This document shows, in pieces, positions 53,522 through 62,729 of a stretch of 64,000 bases of DNA (positions are counted from its first letter, which is position 1; each line of letters opens with the position of its first letter). The stretch comes from Desulfovibrio cuneatus DSM 11391 (GTDB lineage Bacteria; Desulfobacterota; Desulfovibrionia; Desulfovibrionales; Desulfovibrionaceae). The stretch lies in contig NZ_AUCY01000004.1 of assembly GCF_000430005.1 (NCBI RefSeq), positions 124,001 through 188,000 on the forward strand, given 5' to 3'. Both the position numbers and the translations under genes were made by a program. The notes under the pieces are model-generated. The model was not told where the DNA came from. It worked only from the letters and a program-made list of their open reading frames with translations, and made no database searches.

Positions 53522-55966
53522 ATGAGTACACGAATCAAACCAATGCCAAGCACCAAAACAAGCAGGCGAGCCATATTGAAAGGTGGCGCAGCCGTGCTTG
53601 CTTCTTCCATGTGCCCGGTTGCCATTGAAATTGTAAATGCCAACGAGGTATGGGCAGACATGCCAAAGCCAGCCAGCCAAGGCCCAGCCGATAAAATTCT
53701 CTGGAACTCCTGTAACGTAAACTGCGGTAGTCGGTGTGCCCTGCGCGTGCACGTAAAAGACGGCGTTATTACCCGCGTGGAAACAGACAACACAGGGAAT
53801 GATGAATACGGCCTGCACCAGTTGCGGGCCTGCCCGCGTGGCCGTGCCATGCGCCAGCGCATTTACGCCAAGGAACGCATTCCCTACCCCATGCGCCGTG
53901 TGGGCAAACGTGGGGAAGGCAAATTTGAACGCATTTCCTGGGAAGAAGCCATTAAGGAAGTCAGCAGCCGCCTGAAAAACACCCTGGAAAAATACGGTAA
54001 CGAGGCTGTTTACCTGAACTACGGCACAGGCGCCCTTGGCAGCACCATGGGCAAAAGCTGGCCCCCTGCCACCACCCCTGTGGCCCGCCTTATGAACACA
54101 ATGGGTGGCTACCTGAACCACTATTCCGACTATTCCACCATTCAAATTACGGTGGGCATGCCCTACTTGTTTGGCAAAGCCTTTGATTCCAGCGCCCTTT
54201 CCGCCATGGAAGATGCCGAACTGTGCGTCTTTTTCGGCAACAACCCTTCGGAAACGCGCATGTCTGGCACCAAGGCACGCACCCTGCAACACGGGCGCTT
54301 TTCACGCAACACCCGCACCATTGTGGTGGACCCGCGCTACACAGACACCATGGTCACCGCGGGCGACGAATGGGTGCCCATTCGCCCCGGCACAGACGCA
54401 GCCCTGTGCGCTGCCCTGGCCCATGTGCTCATTACGGAAAACATGGTGAACACCGACTTCATTGCCTCCCACACCATAGGGTACGATGAAGATTCTCTGC
54501 CGGAAGGCGCTCCTGCCGGGTCTTCCTACAAATCATACATTCTTGGCACAGGGCCAGACGCCACAGCCAAAAGCCCGGCCTGGGCAGAACCCATTACCGG
54601 CATACCCGCAGCCCGCATTGAACAGCTTGCCCGCGAAATAGGCCGCGCCAAGCCCTGCTTTATTTGCCAGGGCTGGGGGCCACAGCGCAGTTCCTATGGG
54701 GAAAACCTCTCCCGCGCTGTTTCCATGCTGGCCGTGCTTACAGGCAACATTGGCCTGAAAGGCACCAACACGGGGGAACGCGAACCAAACCGCGTAAAAA
54801 TGCTGCCCATGTCACCCTTCCCCACCCTTTCCAACCCGGTAAAAACAGCCGTTTCCTGCTTCAACTGGTTCCAAGCCATTGAAGATTACACCACCATGAC
54901 AGACAAAACCGCTGGCATTCGCGGGCGGGACAAACTGGTGGCCCCCATCAAGTTCATTTGGAACTATGCGGGCAACTGCCTTACCAACCAGCACGGCGGC
55001 ATTAACCAGATGGACCCCATTCTGGCAGATGAAACCAAGTGCGAAAGCATTATTGTGCTGGACACCACCCTTACTTCTTCCGCCAAGTATGCAGACATTC
55101 TGCTGCCCGTGTGCTCCAACCTGGAAGAATACGACTGGACGGTGGAAGGCGACGCCAACATCAGCTACGTTATTTTTGATGATAAATGCATTGAACCCCT
55201 TGGGGAAAGCCGCAGCATTTATGACATTCTGGCAGACGTGGCCACGGCCATGGGCAAGGGCCAGGAATTTACCGAAGGCCGTACCCAGTACCAGTGGCTG
55301 GAGCACCTGTATGCGCAGTCGCGCAAGGCCCTGCCAGACCTGCCCCCCACCCTGGAAGAAGCCTACAAAATGGGCGTGTACAAGGTGAAACTGCCGGAAC
55401 ACCACATTGGCTTGCGTGCATTCCGTGAAGACCCGGTAAAAAATCCGCTGCCCTCCCCTTCCGGCAAAATTGAAATCTATTCGGCCCGCCTTGCCAAAAT
55501 TGCCGAAGAATGGAAACTGCCCGCGGGCCAGGTTATTACCCCGCTGCCGGAGTTTGTACACGACCCAGAAGGGGCCCCGGTGGAAGCTGGCAGCAGCACC
55601 CCCTTGCTACTTATTGGGCACCACTACAAGCAGCGCACCCACTCCACTTATGGCAACAGTGCCTGGATGAAGGAAGTGGCCCCGCAAGATATATGGATTA
55701 ACCCCATTGATGCCAAGGCACGCGGTATTTTCCATGGCGACAAAGTAAAAGTGTTTAACGAGCGCGGCGTGACCTATGTAAGCGCCCGCGTTACCCCCCG
55801 TATTATGCCTGGGGTGGTTTCCTTGCCGCAGGGTGCATGGCACACGCCAGACGCCAAAGGGGAAGACCAGAACGGCTGTGTGAACGTGCTCACGTCCCTT
55901 AAGCCCAGTGCTCTGGCAAAAGGCAACCCGCACCACACCAACCTTGTGCAAGTTACAAAAGCATAG
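53522..55966 (+). CDS. dmsA: DmsA-type Tat-exported molybdopterin oxidoreductase
   Basis: 814 residues. Tat signal TSRRAILKGGAAVL (13-26), [4Fe-4S] ligands C64, C68, C72, C104, and the Mo-ligand Ser205 in HYSDYSTIQI, which marks the DMSO reductase/DmsA-YnfE group. Other family motifs are NNPSETRMSG and WGPQRSSYGENLSRAV. Likely reduces DMSO, TMAO or another S-, N- or Se-oxide outside the cytoplasmic membrane; the exact acceptor cannot be set. GGGAG precedes ATG 53522. The dedicated Tat chaperone DmsD is not in the window. Confidence 0.93.
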   Translation: MSTRIKPMPSTKTSRRAILKGGAAVLASSMCPVAIEIVNANEVWADMPKPASQGPADKILWNSCNVNCGSRCALRVHVKDGVITRVETDNTGNDEYGLHQLRACPRGRAMRQRIYAKERIPYPMRRVGKRGEGKFERISWEEAIKEVSSRLKNTLEKYGNEAVYLNYGTGALGSTMGKSWPPATTPVARLMNTMGGYLNHYSDYSTIQITVGMPYLFGKAFDSSALSAMEDAELCVFFGNNPSETRMSGTKARTLQHGRFSRNTRTIVVDPRYTDTMVTAGDEWVPIRPGTDAALCAALAHVLITENMVNTDFIASHTIGYDEDSLPEGAPAGSSYKSYILGTGPDATAKSPAWAEPITGIPAARIEQLAREIGRAKPCFICQGWGPQRSSYGENLSRAVSMLAVLTGNIGLKGTNTGEREPNRVKMLPMSPFPTLSNPVKTAVSCFNWFQAIEDYTTMTDKTAGIRGRDKLVAPIKFIWNYAGNCLTNQHGGINQMDPILADETKCESIIVLDTTLTSSAKYADILLPVCSNLEEYDWTVEGDANISYVIFDDKCIEPLGESRSIYDILADVATAMGKGQEFTEGRTQYQWLEHLYAQSRKALPDLPPTLEEAYKMGVYKVKLPEHHIGLRAFREDPVKNPLPSPSGKIEIYSARLAKIAEEWKLPAGQVITPLPEFVHDPEGAPVEAGSSTPLLLIGHHYKQRTHSTYGNSAWMKEVAPQDIWINPIDAKARGIFHGDKVKVFNERGVTYVSARVTPRIMPGVVSLPQGAWHTPDAKGEDQNGCVNVLTSLKPSALAKGNPHHTNLVQVTKA

Positions 55967-55996
55967 TCACACGTGACTTTTTAAGGGAATATCACT

Positions 55997-56626
55997 ATGA
56001 AAAATCCTGCTTTCTACTTTAATGCAGAACTGTGTACCGGCTGCAAGGCCTGCATGATTGCCTGCAAAGACAAACATAACCTTGGCACAGGCGTAAACTG
56101 GCGCAAAGTACTGGAATTTGCTGGCGGGGAGTTCATTCCCACAGGCCGAGGTTCATTCCACCACAACGTGTTTGCCTACTACGTTTCCATTTCCTGCAAC
56201 CACTGTGAAAACGCCGTGTGCGCCACTGGCTGCCCCACAAAAGCCATGCATAAAGACGAAAACGGCATTGTTTCCGTGGACGAAAGCCGCTGCGTGGGCT
56301 GCCGCTACTGTGAATGGAATTGCCCGTACTCTGCCCCGCAGTTTGATGAAGTCAAAGGCAAAATGACCAAGTGCGACTTTTGCCGCGACTACCTGGCAAA
56401 AGGGGAAGCCCCTTCCTGCGTGGCTGCCTGCCCTTGCCGCGCCCTTGATTTTGGCGAATATGAAGCGCTTAAGGCAAAATATGGGGAATTTGCCCCCATT
56501 GCCCCCCTGCCTTCACCGGAACTGACCCAACCGCACCTTATCTGCAAACCCAACCGCCATTCCCGGCCACAGGGTAGCACAGCAGGCACACGCGGCGCAC
56601 GCATCAGCAACCCGCAGGAGGTGTAG
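55997..56626 (+). CDS. dmsB: DmsB-type four-cluster ferredoxin subunit
   Basis: 209 residues with four Cys groups: CTGCKACMIAC, CNHCENAVCATGCP, CVGCRYCEWNCP, and CDFCRDYL...CVAACPCRAL. Moves electrons from the membrane subunit to the Mo site. Downstream of dmsA by 30 bases, two bases before dmsC. Confidence 0.95.
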   Translation: MKNPAFYFNAELCTGCKACMIACKDKHNLGTGVNWRKVLEFAGGEFIPTGRGSFHHNVFAYYVSISCNHCENAVCATGCPTKAMHKDENGIVSVDESRCVGCRYCEWNCPYSAPQFDEVKGKMTKCDFCRDYLAKGEAPSCVAACPCRALDFGEYEALKAKYGEFAPIAPLPSPELTQPHLICKPNRHSRPQGSTAGTRGARISNPQEV

Positions 56627-56628
56627 AC

Positions 56629-57432
56629 ATGCATAATATCAGTCTTGTTCTGTTCACCATATTTGCCCAGGCCGCCGTAGGCATGGTGCTGCTGCTTTCC
56701 CTTATGCCAACGGTTGCCCCGCAACCCGAAGGGGCCCCCTTGCGGGCCGTGAATGCCCACAAAAACTTCCGCACAGGCTCTGCCATTGCCTTGGTCTTTC
56801 TGGCCGTAGGTGTTGTGTTTTCCATGCTGCACCTTTCCGACAAACTCATCAGCTACTATTCCATTGCCAACGTGGCAACATCCTGGCTGAGCCGTGAAAT
56901 TATTATGGTGGGCCTGTTTGGCATGGCAACCCTGTGGCTGGTGGTTTCCGGCAAACGGGTGGCAGCCTTTGTGGCAACCCTTATGGGCCTTGGCCTGGTG
57001 TATGTAATGGCCATGATCTACCAGACACCCCCCATTCCCTTTTGGCATACCAACTTGACCATGTACGTGTTCTTTGCCTCTGCCCTGGTGCTGGGCGCAG
57101 CCACCCTGCTGGCCATGCAGGCCATGCGCGGCGACCTGTGCGGCATTCTGGCTACCATTCTTATGGTGGGCGGCGCCCTGCGCGCGTGCCTTGGGGTTGC
57201 CCAGCTTGCCAATAGCTTTGAAACCGCCGCAGAACTGCCCCTTGTGTACATGCACCTTGCAGGCATAACCCTTGCCATGGTGCTTGTGTTCCTGGCAAAC
57301 CGCATTCGGGCAGGGCAAAAAAGCCCTTCCACGGGCGCCGGGGCCATGCTCCTGGCTGCCGCACTGGTGTGGGCTGCGGAAATTGCCGCCCGCATCATGT
57401 TCTATGCCTCCACTACCTCGCTGACCATGTAA
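56629..57432 (+). CDS. dmsC: DmsC-type membrane anchor
   Basis: 267 residues, about eight membrane helices, the quinol-oxidising anchor of the DmsABC complex. GGAGG is in the end of dmsB ahead of its ATG. No haem-binding His pairs are evident, as in DmsC. Closes the operon. Confidence 0.9.
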   Translation: MHNISLVLFTIFAQAAVGMVLLLSLMPTVAPQPEGAPLRAVNAHKNFRTGSAIALVFLAVGVVFSMLHLSDKLISYYSIANVATSWLSREIIMVGLFGMATLWLVVSGKRVAAFVATLMGLGLVYVMAMIYQTPPIPFWHTNLTMYVFFASALVLGAATLLAMQAMRGDLCGILATILMVGGALRACLGVAQLANSFETAAELPLVYMHLAGITLAMVLVFLANRIRAGQKSPSTGAGAMLLAAALVWAAEIAARIMFYASTTSLTM

Positions 57433-57499
57433 AACACGCCTTGCCATATGCCCCCAAATCATTTATGAATACGCCTGCCTGTGCATTGCCATAGGCTGC

Positions 57500-57591
57500 G
57501 GAGAGGTAGCGAAGCTGGCCGTAACGCGCCCGACTCGAAATCGGGTTAGGGTTAACCCCCTACGTGGGTTCGAATCCCACCCTCTCCGCCA
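57500..57591 (+). tRNA. tRNA-Ser (CGA)
   Basis: Acceptor GGAGAGG pairs with CCTCTCC; the anticodon arm CCCGA-CTCGAAA-TCGGG gives CGA; there is a long variable arm (TAGGG-GTTAA-CCCCCTA) typical of serine tRNAs; T arm GTGGG-TTCGAAT-CCCAC; encoded CCA. Reads UCG. An integrase gene follows 170 bases downstream, so the 3' end is the probable attachment site (attL) of an integrated element. Confidence 0.96.
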
Positions 57592-57618
57592 TAAATTGAT
57601 TTTAAAGCTATTTTAAAG

Positions 57619-57660
57619 AGCCTGAAAAGAAACAATGTTCATTCTTTTCAGGCTTTTTTG
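57619..57660 (+). terminator. Terminator after tRNA-Ser
   Basis: AGCCTGAAAAGAA (57619-57631) pairs with TTCTTTTCAGGCT (57642-57654), then TTTTT. Confidence 0.9.
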
Positions 57661-57724
57661 CGTCTAATGGCCTTCTCAGGTATCCCAGGGTGCAATTGAC
57701 ACGTTGGATAAAGTATAAGATAAA

Positions 57725-57762
57725 ATGACCTCATAGGATAAATTCATATTCTTGGAGGTCAT
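57725..57762 (+). promoter_or_regulatory. Hairpin that could hide the integrase ribosome site
   Basis: ATGACCTC (57725-57732) is the exact complement of GAGGTCAT (57755-57762), which holds the GGAGG ribosome site of int. Repeated GGATAAA/GATAAA words precede it. Confidence 0.5.
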
Positions 57763-57763
57763 C

Positions 57764-59026
57764 ATGGCAGCACGGAAACCACTTACAGATGCCGCATTAA
57801 AAGCACTGCGCCCACGAGATGACGGCAAAGAGCTTCAAGTTTATGACGCACATCCCGACTGCCCCGGCTTGTTTGTGGCAACATCCAAAACAGGAAAGCG
57901 GGTTTTCAGATTGAAAACACGGTTCAGGGGAAAAGACATACTCATGACCCTTGGCGGCTACCCTGCCATATCCCTCAAATTAGCGCGAGAGAAGGCACTA
58001 GAAGCCCATGCGCTTATCGCACGGGGCGTCAACCCTTCTGAAGCGAAAAAGGCCCAGAAAACGGCAGAGCAGGAAGAACCCGACACCTTCCGCAAATGGA
58101 CGGAACACTGGCTTGCCAAACGCTGGCCCCAATGGTCAACACGTCATAAGGAAGATACACGCGGCAAGATTGAGCTGCACATATACCCCATTATTGGCGA
58201 TAAAGTTCTGCCAGAGCTCCGGCGTGACGACTATGTGAAGGTTCTCGAACCCCTTCGCGCTTCGGGCAAGAAGGAAACATCGCATAAAATCCGTTCCATT
58301 CTGGCACAAATTGTAGACGAATATTTAAACACTACTGAAAGCGATCTTCCCAACTGGCCCACGCGATTACGCCGCGACTACGCCACCAGCAAAAAGGACG
58401 TGAAACACAGGGCCGCGCTGGTACTGCCCGGTGAAGTCGGCGGCCTCATGCTGGCAATTGAGAGCTATTACGCCATATCAATTCAAACGTACTGCGCTTT
58501 AAAGTTCTCTGCCTTGACCTTTGCCCGCCCCGGCGAGGTACGCCATGCGGAATGGGTTGGAATTGATCTTCGGGAACGTGTCTGGACGATACCCCCCGAA
58601 AAGATGAAAATGGGAAGACCGCATGTAGTGCCCCTGGCAGAACAAACGATCAAGGTACTGGGTACGTTACGCTCTATTACCGGGCAAGGGAGATACCTGT
58701 TCCCTTCCACACGCTCACGCACTGCGCCCATGTCCGAGGCCACAGTGACAGCAGCCCTCAGAAGAATGGGGTACAGCCAAGAGCAAATGTGCGCCCACGG
58801 CTTCAGGGGCATGGCGAGTACGCTGTTAAATGAACAAGGCTGGCCTTCGGATGCGATTGAACTGCAATTAGCTCATGCGGAATCCAATTCAATCAGAGCG
58901 GCATATAATCACGCTACGTTTTTAGAAAAACGCAAAGAAATGATGCAATTTTGGGCAAACTATCTGGACACATTACGCCGCGAGGCAAGAAAGCAAGGCC
59001 GCTTCGAGCATGTTTTCGTAGATTAG
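57764..59026 (+). CDS. int: Tyrosine-family integrase (P4-type)
   Basis: 420 residues. The N-terminal DUF4102-like domain (ARKPLTDAALKALRP ... LTLGGYP type) is followed by the catalytic domain: R in ARPGEVRHAEW, H-x-x-R in HGFRGMAST, H in QLAHAE and nucleophile Y in RAAYNHA. Integrates at tRNA genes, here tRNA-Ser(CGA). Start at 57764 follows GGAGG. It ends in a terminator. Confidence 0.95.
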   Translation: MAARKPLTDAALKALRPRDDGKELQVYDAHPDCPGLFVATSKTGKRVFRLKTRFRGKDILMTLGGYPAISLKLAREKALEAHALIARGVNPSEAKKAQKTAEQEEPDTFRKWTEHWLAKRWPQWSTRHKEDTRGKIELHIYPIIGDKVLPELRRDDYVKVLEPLRASGKKETSHKIRSILAQIVDEYLNTTESDLPNWPTRLRRDYATSKKDVKHRAALVLPGEVGGLMLAIESYYAISIQTYCALKFSALTFARPGEVRHAEWVGIDLRERVWTIPPEKMKMGRPHVVPLAEQTIKVLGTLRSITGQGRYLFPSTRSRTAPMSEATVTAALRRMGYSQEQMCAHGFRGMASTLLNEQGWPSDAIELQLAHAESNSIRAAYNHATFLEKRKEMMQFWANYLDTLRREARKQGRFEHVFVD

Positions 59027-59031
59027 CACCG

Positions 59032-59064
59032 ATGCCCTCCACAAACAGGAGGGCATTTTTTTTG
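59032..59064 (+). terminator. Terminator of int
   Basis: ATGCCCTCC, loop ACAAACA, GGAGGGCAT, then TTTTTTTT. Confidence 0.92.
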
Positions 59065-59241
59065 GATATTTCCGCCCTAAAACACGCCTATAAATAGCCT
59101 AAAACCCTAGTCCATACCAAGCCAAAAAGCGGTTTAAGTGCAATGATAATAAATCCTTGCATGGTAAAATAACCGTGGTATTGTGGACACACAAGGAGGC
59201 TCTAGCAACCTCTAACTTCTCTGGCGGGAAGGACGCATGTA

Positions 59242-60648
59242 ATGACACAAAACAAACGAGAAGAAGGAACTCTAATAAGCTCCCCCCCTCCCCACACACT
59301 CAACCCCCACACCTCTGGCTTCAACAAAAACAAACAATCATCCAAGCAACCCCGCAGGGGTTGCTCCCGTGACTCCGAAGGAGTCACATGTCTTCAAGAA
59401 TCGTTCTACGATAACATTCCTTTATTCTCCTCATATCTAACACCGCTTACGCAAAACGAGGTTACACCTCAGTTTGACCAAGTAGGGTTCAGCATCCTTT
59501 GCAAGTATGCCCCTGATAGTGATTCATTTTGGGAAATAGCAAAGGAGTACTGCCCGGACTTGTATCGCCCCAAAGGGGCAGCACAGAGCCGGAGCAATCG
59601 CTATGGGTTCGTTTTGACTGACCCAAACTCTCATGGCTGGAGATTGCTAAGTTTCAAGCCCACAGAGGAAAATATAAAGAATCTTTATATCCTATTTAAT
59701 GACAAGCGTTTACGGAACCGCCTAACAATAAAGATTCATTCTATTGAGGTACGTTGGGACTTGCCACTCCCGGCCCAGATACATCGTACAGAGCTTGAAG
59801 CTACTCTGCACACCTTGGCTGCCACTTTACGACCTGTGAACCGCCAAGCGGCATTTTCTTATGAGGCAGGGCCACTGGAGTACAAAGAGCGCTCCAGCGT
59901 TGTGAACGGGCCATGCACCTGCTATTGGAACACGTACCCGGCGAAGCGTCGCAAAGTCTCCACCAAGATTTACGCCAAAAGCTTTGACGATGCCAAAACG
60001 TGGAATATTCGCTGTGAGGCAACGCTTAAATCTGATGCAATACAGCGTTATCTCAGCTTGCCAAAGGGATTCCCCCGGAGCCTTGCCCATTTTGAGAGTG
60101 CGCTGGAGTGTGTACGTTTTACAGACTTCTGGCTGCCATTAGACTGGCCTTCATGGTTGACCCAGGCAAACAGGCTTGCACAAAAGCTGCCAGCCAACAG
60201 AAGAACCGTTTTTCTGTTCTGTCGAGCGGCATTCTTGCGAGCATCCACACAAAAAGAACGCTTGCAGGCGGCCCGGCGGATTGCAAGAATACTGCATTCT
60301 CGCAGGCTCCAAGAAGCAATTACGCACCCCAGCCCAACAAAACCCCGAAAGAAAGCTGCCCCCCCTGCCAACGTGCCCGCATGGGTTCCACAACCCGCAA
60401 CCAAAGGAACGCGAAAGCGCCAGCCTGCACCCGTCGTTGCGGAAACGCAGGCCAGCCCGGTTCCCTGTGGCAAACGGCGCAGGCAGTACCCTGCCCCGAC
60501 AGCACCGAGCACACCCATAACGGAAGTGCAGCCTGCACCTGATACGCCTGCAACCGCCATTCCGGTTCCCGCTGCCCCTTGCGCCTGTCTTTGGCCCCGC
60601 TGTAAATTCCCCAACAGCAAACACAAGCGAACTGGCCCACAGAAATGA
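59242..60648 (+). CDS. Element-borne protein, possible replication initiator
   Basis: 468 residues. The N-terminal 60 are low-complexity; residues 60-350 form the folded part; the last 120 are Pro/Ala/Lys-rich and disordered. EVRWDLPLPAQIHRTELEATL and TCYWNTYPAKRRKVSTKIYAKS...IRCEATLK vaguely follow the order of rolling-circle or phage replication initiators (a Tyr-x-K region followed by a basic core). That is a weak reading: I cannot name a family. Two perfect hairpins lie inside its 5' part (59346-59387). It is the first large gene after int. Confidence 0.6.
   Translation: MTQNKREEGTLISSPPPHTLNPHTSGFNKNKQSSKQPRRGCSRDSEGVTCLQESFYDNIPLFSSYLTPLTQNEVTPQFDQVGFSILCKYAPDSDSFWEIAKEYCPDLYRPKGAAQSRSNRYGFVLTDPNSHGWRLLSFKPTEENIKNLYILFNDKRLRNRLTIKIHSIEVRWDLPLPAQIHRTELEATLHTLAATLRPVNRQAAFSYEAGPLEYKERSSVVNGPCTCYWNTYPAKRRKVSTKIYAKSFDDAKTWNIRCEATLKSDAIQRYLSLPKGFPRSLAHFESALECVRFTDFWLPLDWPSWLTQANRLAQKLPANRRTVFLFCRAAFLRASTQKERLQAARRIARILHSRRLQEAITHPSPTKPRKKAAPPANVPAWVPQPATKGTRKRQPAPVVAETQASPVPCGKRRRQYPAPTAPSTPITEVQPAPDTPATAIPVPAAPCACLWPRCKFPNSKHKRTGPQK
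59346..59387. repeat. Two adjacent perfect hairpins
   Basis: GCAACCCC-GCA-GGGGTTGC (59346-59364) and GTGACTCC-GAA-GGAGTCAC (59369-59387). Both have eight-base stems and three-base loops. They lie within the 5' part of the preceding gene and may be origin or attenuator structure. Confidence 0.75.
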
Positions 60649-60699
60649 CCCAGGACGCACGAACACAACCAAGCCCTTGCCCATTCCTACCCATCCATG

Positions 60700-60735
60700 A
60701 AAGCCCCGCAGAATCAAATTGTGGGGCTTCTTTTA
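60700..60735 (+). terminator. Terminator of the replication-like gene
   Basis: AAGCCCCGCA pairs with TTGTGGGGCTT, then CTTTTATTT. About 50 bases after the stop at 60648. Confidence 0.8.
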
Positions 60736-61336
60736 TTTACTCTGCCGAAACATACGGGAAAACACCATAACCAACAGTAGCGCCCCGTGCTGCCTTGTCG
60801 TGCTTGTGGAGTAACTACAAAGCCTAAATATAATCATTCTTTCTATTCGTCCGTATTTTACCCGCTGGCAATATTCACAAACTAGCACAAAGAACACCCG
60901 CCGCACCACTCGCTTGCTCCTGCCCCATTCCAACAAGAAGCACCGCCACTACACCCCACAGCCTAAAGCCCATACCAGCCACTATACACGTCTATAAGTA
61001 TTTTCAAAATGGCATTCTGCCCTGTTCACGCCAATACAAAACGAACGCCAAAGAGCATACACAACCCGCCAGAATGTTTGACAAATAACGACAGAGAGCG
61101 TTTAGTTTTACGCATGGAGCAAGGAAACGCAACACGAACCCAGAGCAACGCGCACCAGCAAGGAACAAGCCGCTCACTGCCACGAGTGACATAATCCCAA
61201 AGAGTGCCAGACGCTAAGAGTACAAAGCAACCCCCACGCTTCCATGTAAGGTAGGCCCGTTTCTCACTATCCAGCCTAAAATCAGCAAGTGCTGCACGGA
61301 ACGGGCCTGCCCCCTATAGAAACACGGGAAAGACCA
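60736..61336. other. Gene-poor segment of the integrated element
   Basis: I see no supported gene. Small frames at 60733-60936 (minus) and 61009-61194 (plus) lack ribosome sites. No repressor or AlpA-like gene was found here, unusual for a region next to an integrase. Confidence 0.4.
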
Positions 61337-61669
61337 ATGACAAACACCGAGCCCCTAGCCGAACTCCAAAGGCTGACAGCATTCGCCATGCGACTGGCAG
61401 AACAGTACAGCAACACGATAGCAGAGATTCGTAATCGGGAAAGAATGCGGAACAGTACAGTAACACAACAGCAGAGATTCGTAACACGAACTTTGGAAGT
61501 ACCCCGCCCACGCAACGTCGCCCGACCCAAGCGAGAACCAAACTGCCTTGCCTGCTTGCATCTCCCAAAACAAGGGAAGAAATGGGCCAGAATCTATGCA
61601 GGAAACATGCCAACGCTAACGGAAGAGAAGCAGGCAAAAGTTCATATACAACCGAACCTTAGTATATAG
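61337..61669 (+). CDS. Hypothetical small protein of the element
   Basis: 110 residues beginning MTNTEPLAELQRLTAF after GGGAAAG. Helical N-terminus, then basic. Its DNA holds a 37-bp direct repeat (61398-61434 and 61448-61484) 50 bp apart, so the second copy is read in another frame. C-terminal CLACLHLPKQG has two Cys. No family recognised. Confidence 0.5.
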   Translation: MTNTEPLAELQRLTAFAMRLAEQYSNTIAEIRNRERMRNSTVTQQQRFVTRTLEVPRPRNVARPKREPNCLACLHLPKQGKKWARIYAGNMPTLTEEKQAKVHIQPNLSI

Positions 61670-61748
61670 AAACAACAGCCAAAAGCAAGCGGCACAATGC
61701 TTTCAAAGAATATACACCACAACGCAACAGACTTCAAGTGAGCCGGAT

Positions 61749-62399
61749 ATGACTACCCGAACGACACAAACCACCCGTAAGCGCAGCGCCCCAAGCGAGG
61801 CCACTTGCACTGCGGAAGCTGCCAAAAAGCGCCGCAGACAGGCAGCAGACGCAGTGCCAGTGCAGGCCGATTGCCCGCAAGATGCAGGCTCCTTACAGGC
61901 AGATGCACCCCGCAGGCGCAGCCGTTCCGAGCGAGTGAGGCCGGAGAGCCTAACAGAACTGCAATCTGCATTGGATGCGGGGCGACTTGATAACCGCACC
62001 CGTGAAGCCCAACGCCTTGTATCTGCGCGTGAAGCACTGGCAAAGACACCCGAAGTTGTATGCCGTGGCCTGCTACTCGACTGCATAGCGACTTCGAGTG
62101 TCGTCTTAGGCAGCCTGTTTGAAGAACTGGCAAAGCCCGGTGCAATAATGAAAGGCGGCGAACTCAGCCAGATTGTAACAAAGCACTTGCCGGAAGTTCA
62201 GCGCTCCTTACGCGGTAACATTGATGCGCTTCAGCGTTTGGACGGAAGGCAGCCTGCCACCAAAGAGGACACAGATAACCCTTTGGACGTGAGCAGCATC
62301 TTGTTGGCAGCCGCCCAAGAAGGCAGGGGGGGAGGCCCCGGAGCCGCCGGAGGCGATTCTGCCCCTTACCCCCATGCAGACAATGACACAAATTTTTAG
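61749..62399 (+). CDS. Hypothetical protein, possible terminase small subunit
   Basis: 216 residues. Basic N-terminus with KKRRRQ, then helical core (TELQSALDAGRLDNRTREAQRLVSAREALAKTPE), and a Gly-rich end. Position three genes before the terminase large subunit and basic helical character suggest a small terminase or DNA-binding packaging protein; sequence alone does not prove it. Confidence 0.5.
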   Translation: MTTRTTQTTRKRSAPSEATCTAEAAKKRRRQAADAVPVQADCPQDAGSLQADAPRRRSRSERVRPESLTELQSALDAGRLDNRTREAQRLVSAREALAKTPEVVCRGLLLDCIATSSVVLGSLFEELAKPGAIMKGGELSQIVTKHLPEVQRSLRGNIDALQRLDGRQPATKEDTDNPLDVSSILLAAAQEGRGGGPGAAGGDSAPYPHADNDTNF

Positions 62400-62432
62400 A
62401 AACTTTCTTTCTATTTCATAAGGAGCCCACCA

Positions 62433-62726
62433 ATGGCAGCACCCCGAAAAACTCCAGCGCAAAACGTACTTCGCAAGCGCCTGCAACTGATACGAGAAAG
62501 CAAAGAATGTTTGCTTCTGCTTCATGGCGCAGTATGCGAACCCCCAAGAGATTACATTCCCCCGGCATACCGGGCACCCGAATTGCCGGAAGGACTGCGA
62601 GAAATGGTTAGTTCCCTTATTTTCAATGCGTTTGGGCGTCTTGCCACTCTGGAAAAAAGCTGTGGCCTGGACTATGTGGCGCAAGTCAAGTCAGACAGCA
62701 GCAGCGCCAATCATAAGGAGCTGTAG
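62433..62726 (+). CDS. Hypothetical protein, 97 residues
   Basis: ATG follows AAGGAG. Helical (TPAQNVLRKRLQLIRESKECLLLLHGAV). Three bases before the terminase start. May be a packaging accessory. Confidence 0.6.
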   Translation: MAAPRKTPAQNVLRKRLQLIRESKECLLLLHGAVCEPPRDYIPPAYRAPELPEGLREMVSSLIFNAFGRLATLEKSCGLDYVAQVKSDSSSANHKEL

Positions 62727-62729
62727 CCC

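Noticed and set aside
53456-54292. 278-residue minus-strand frame
   Set aside because: Antisense to the start of dmsA, no domain pattern.
60733-61194. Two small frames (minus 67 residues, plus 61 residues)
   Set aside because: Neither has a ribosome site or a sensible protein pattern; the first overlaps a terminator region.
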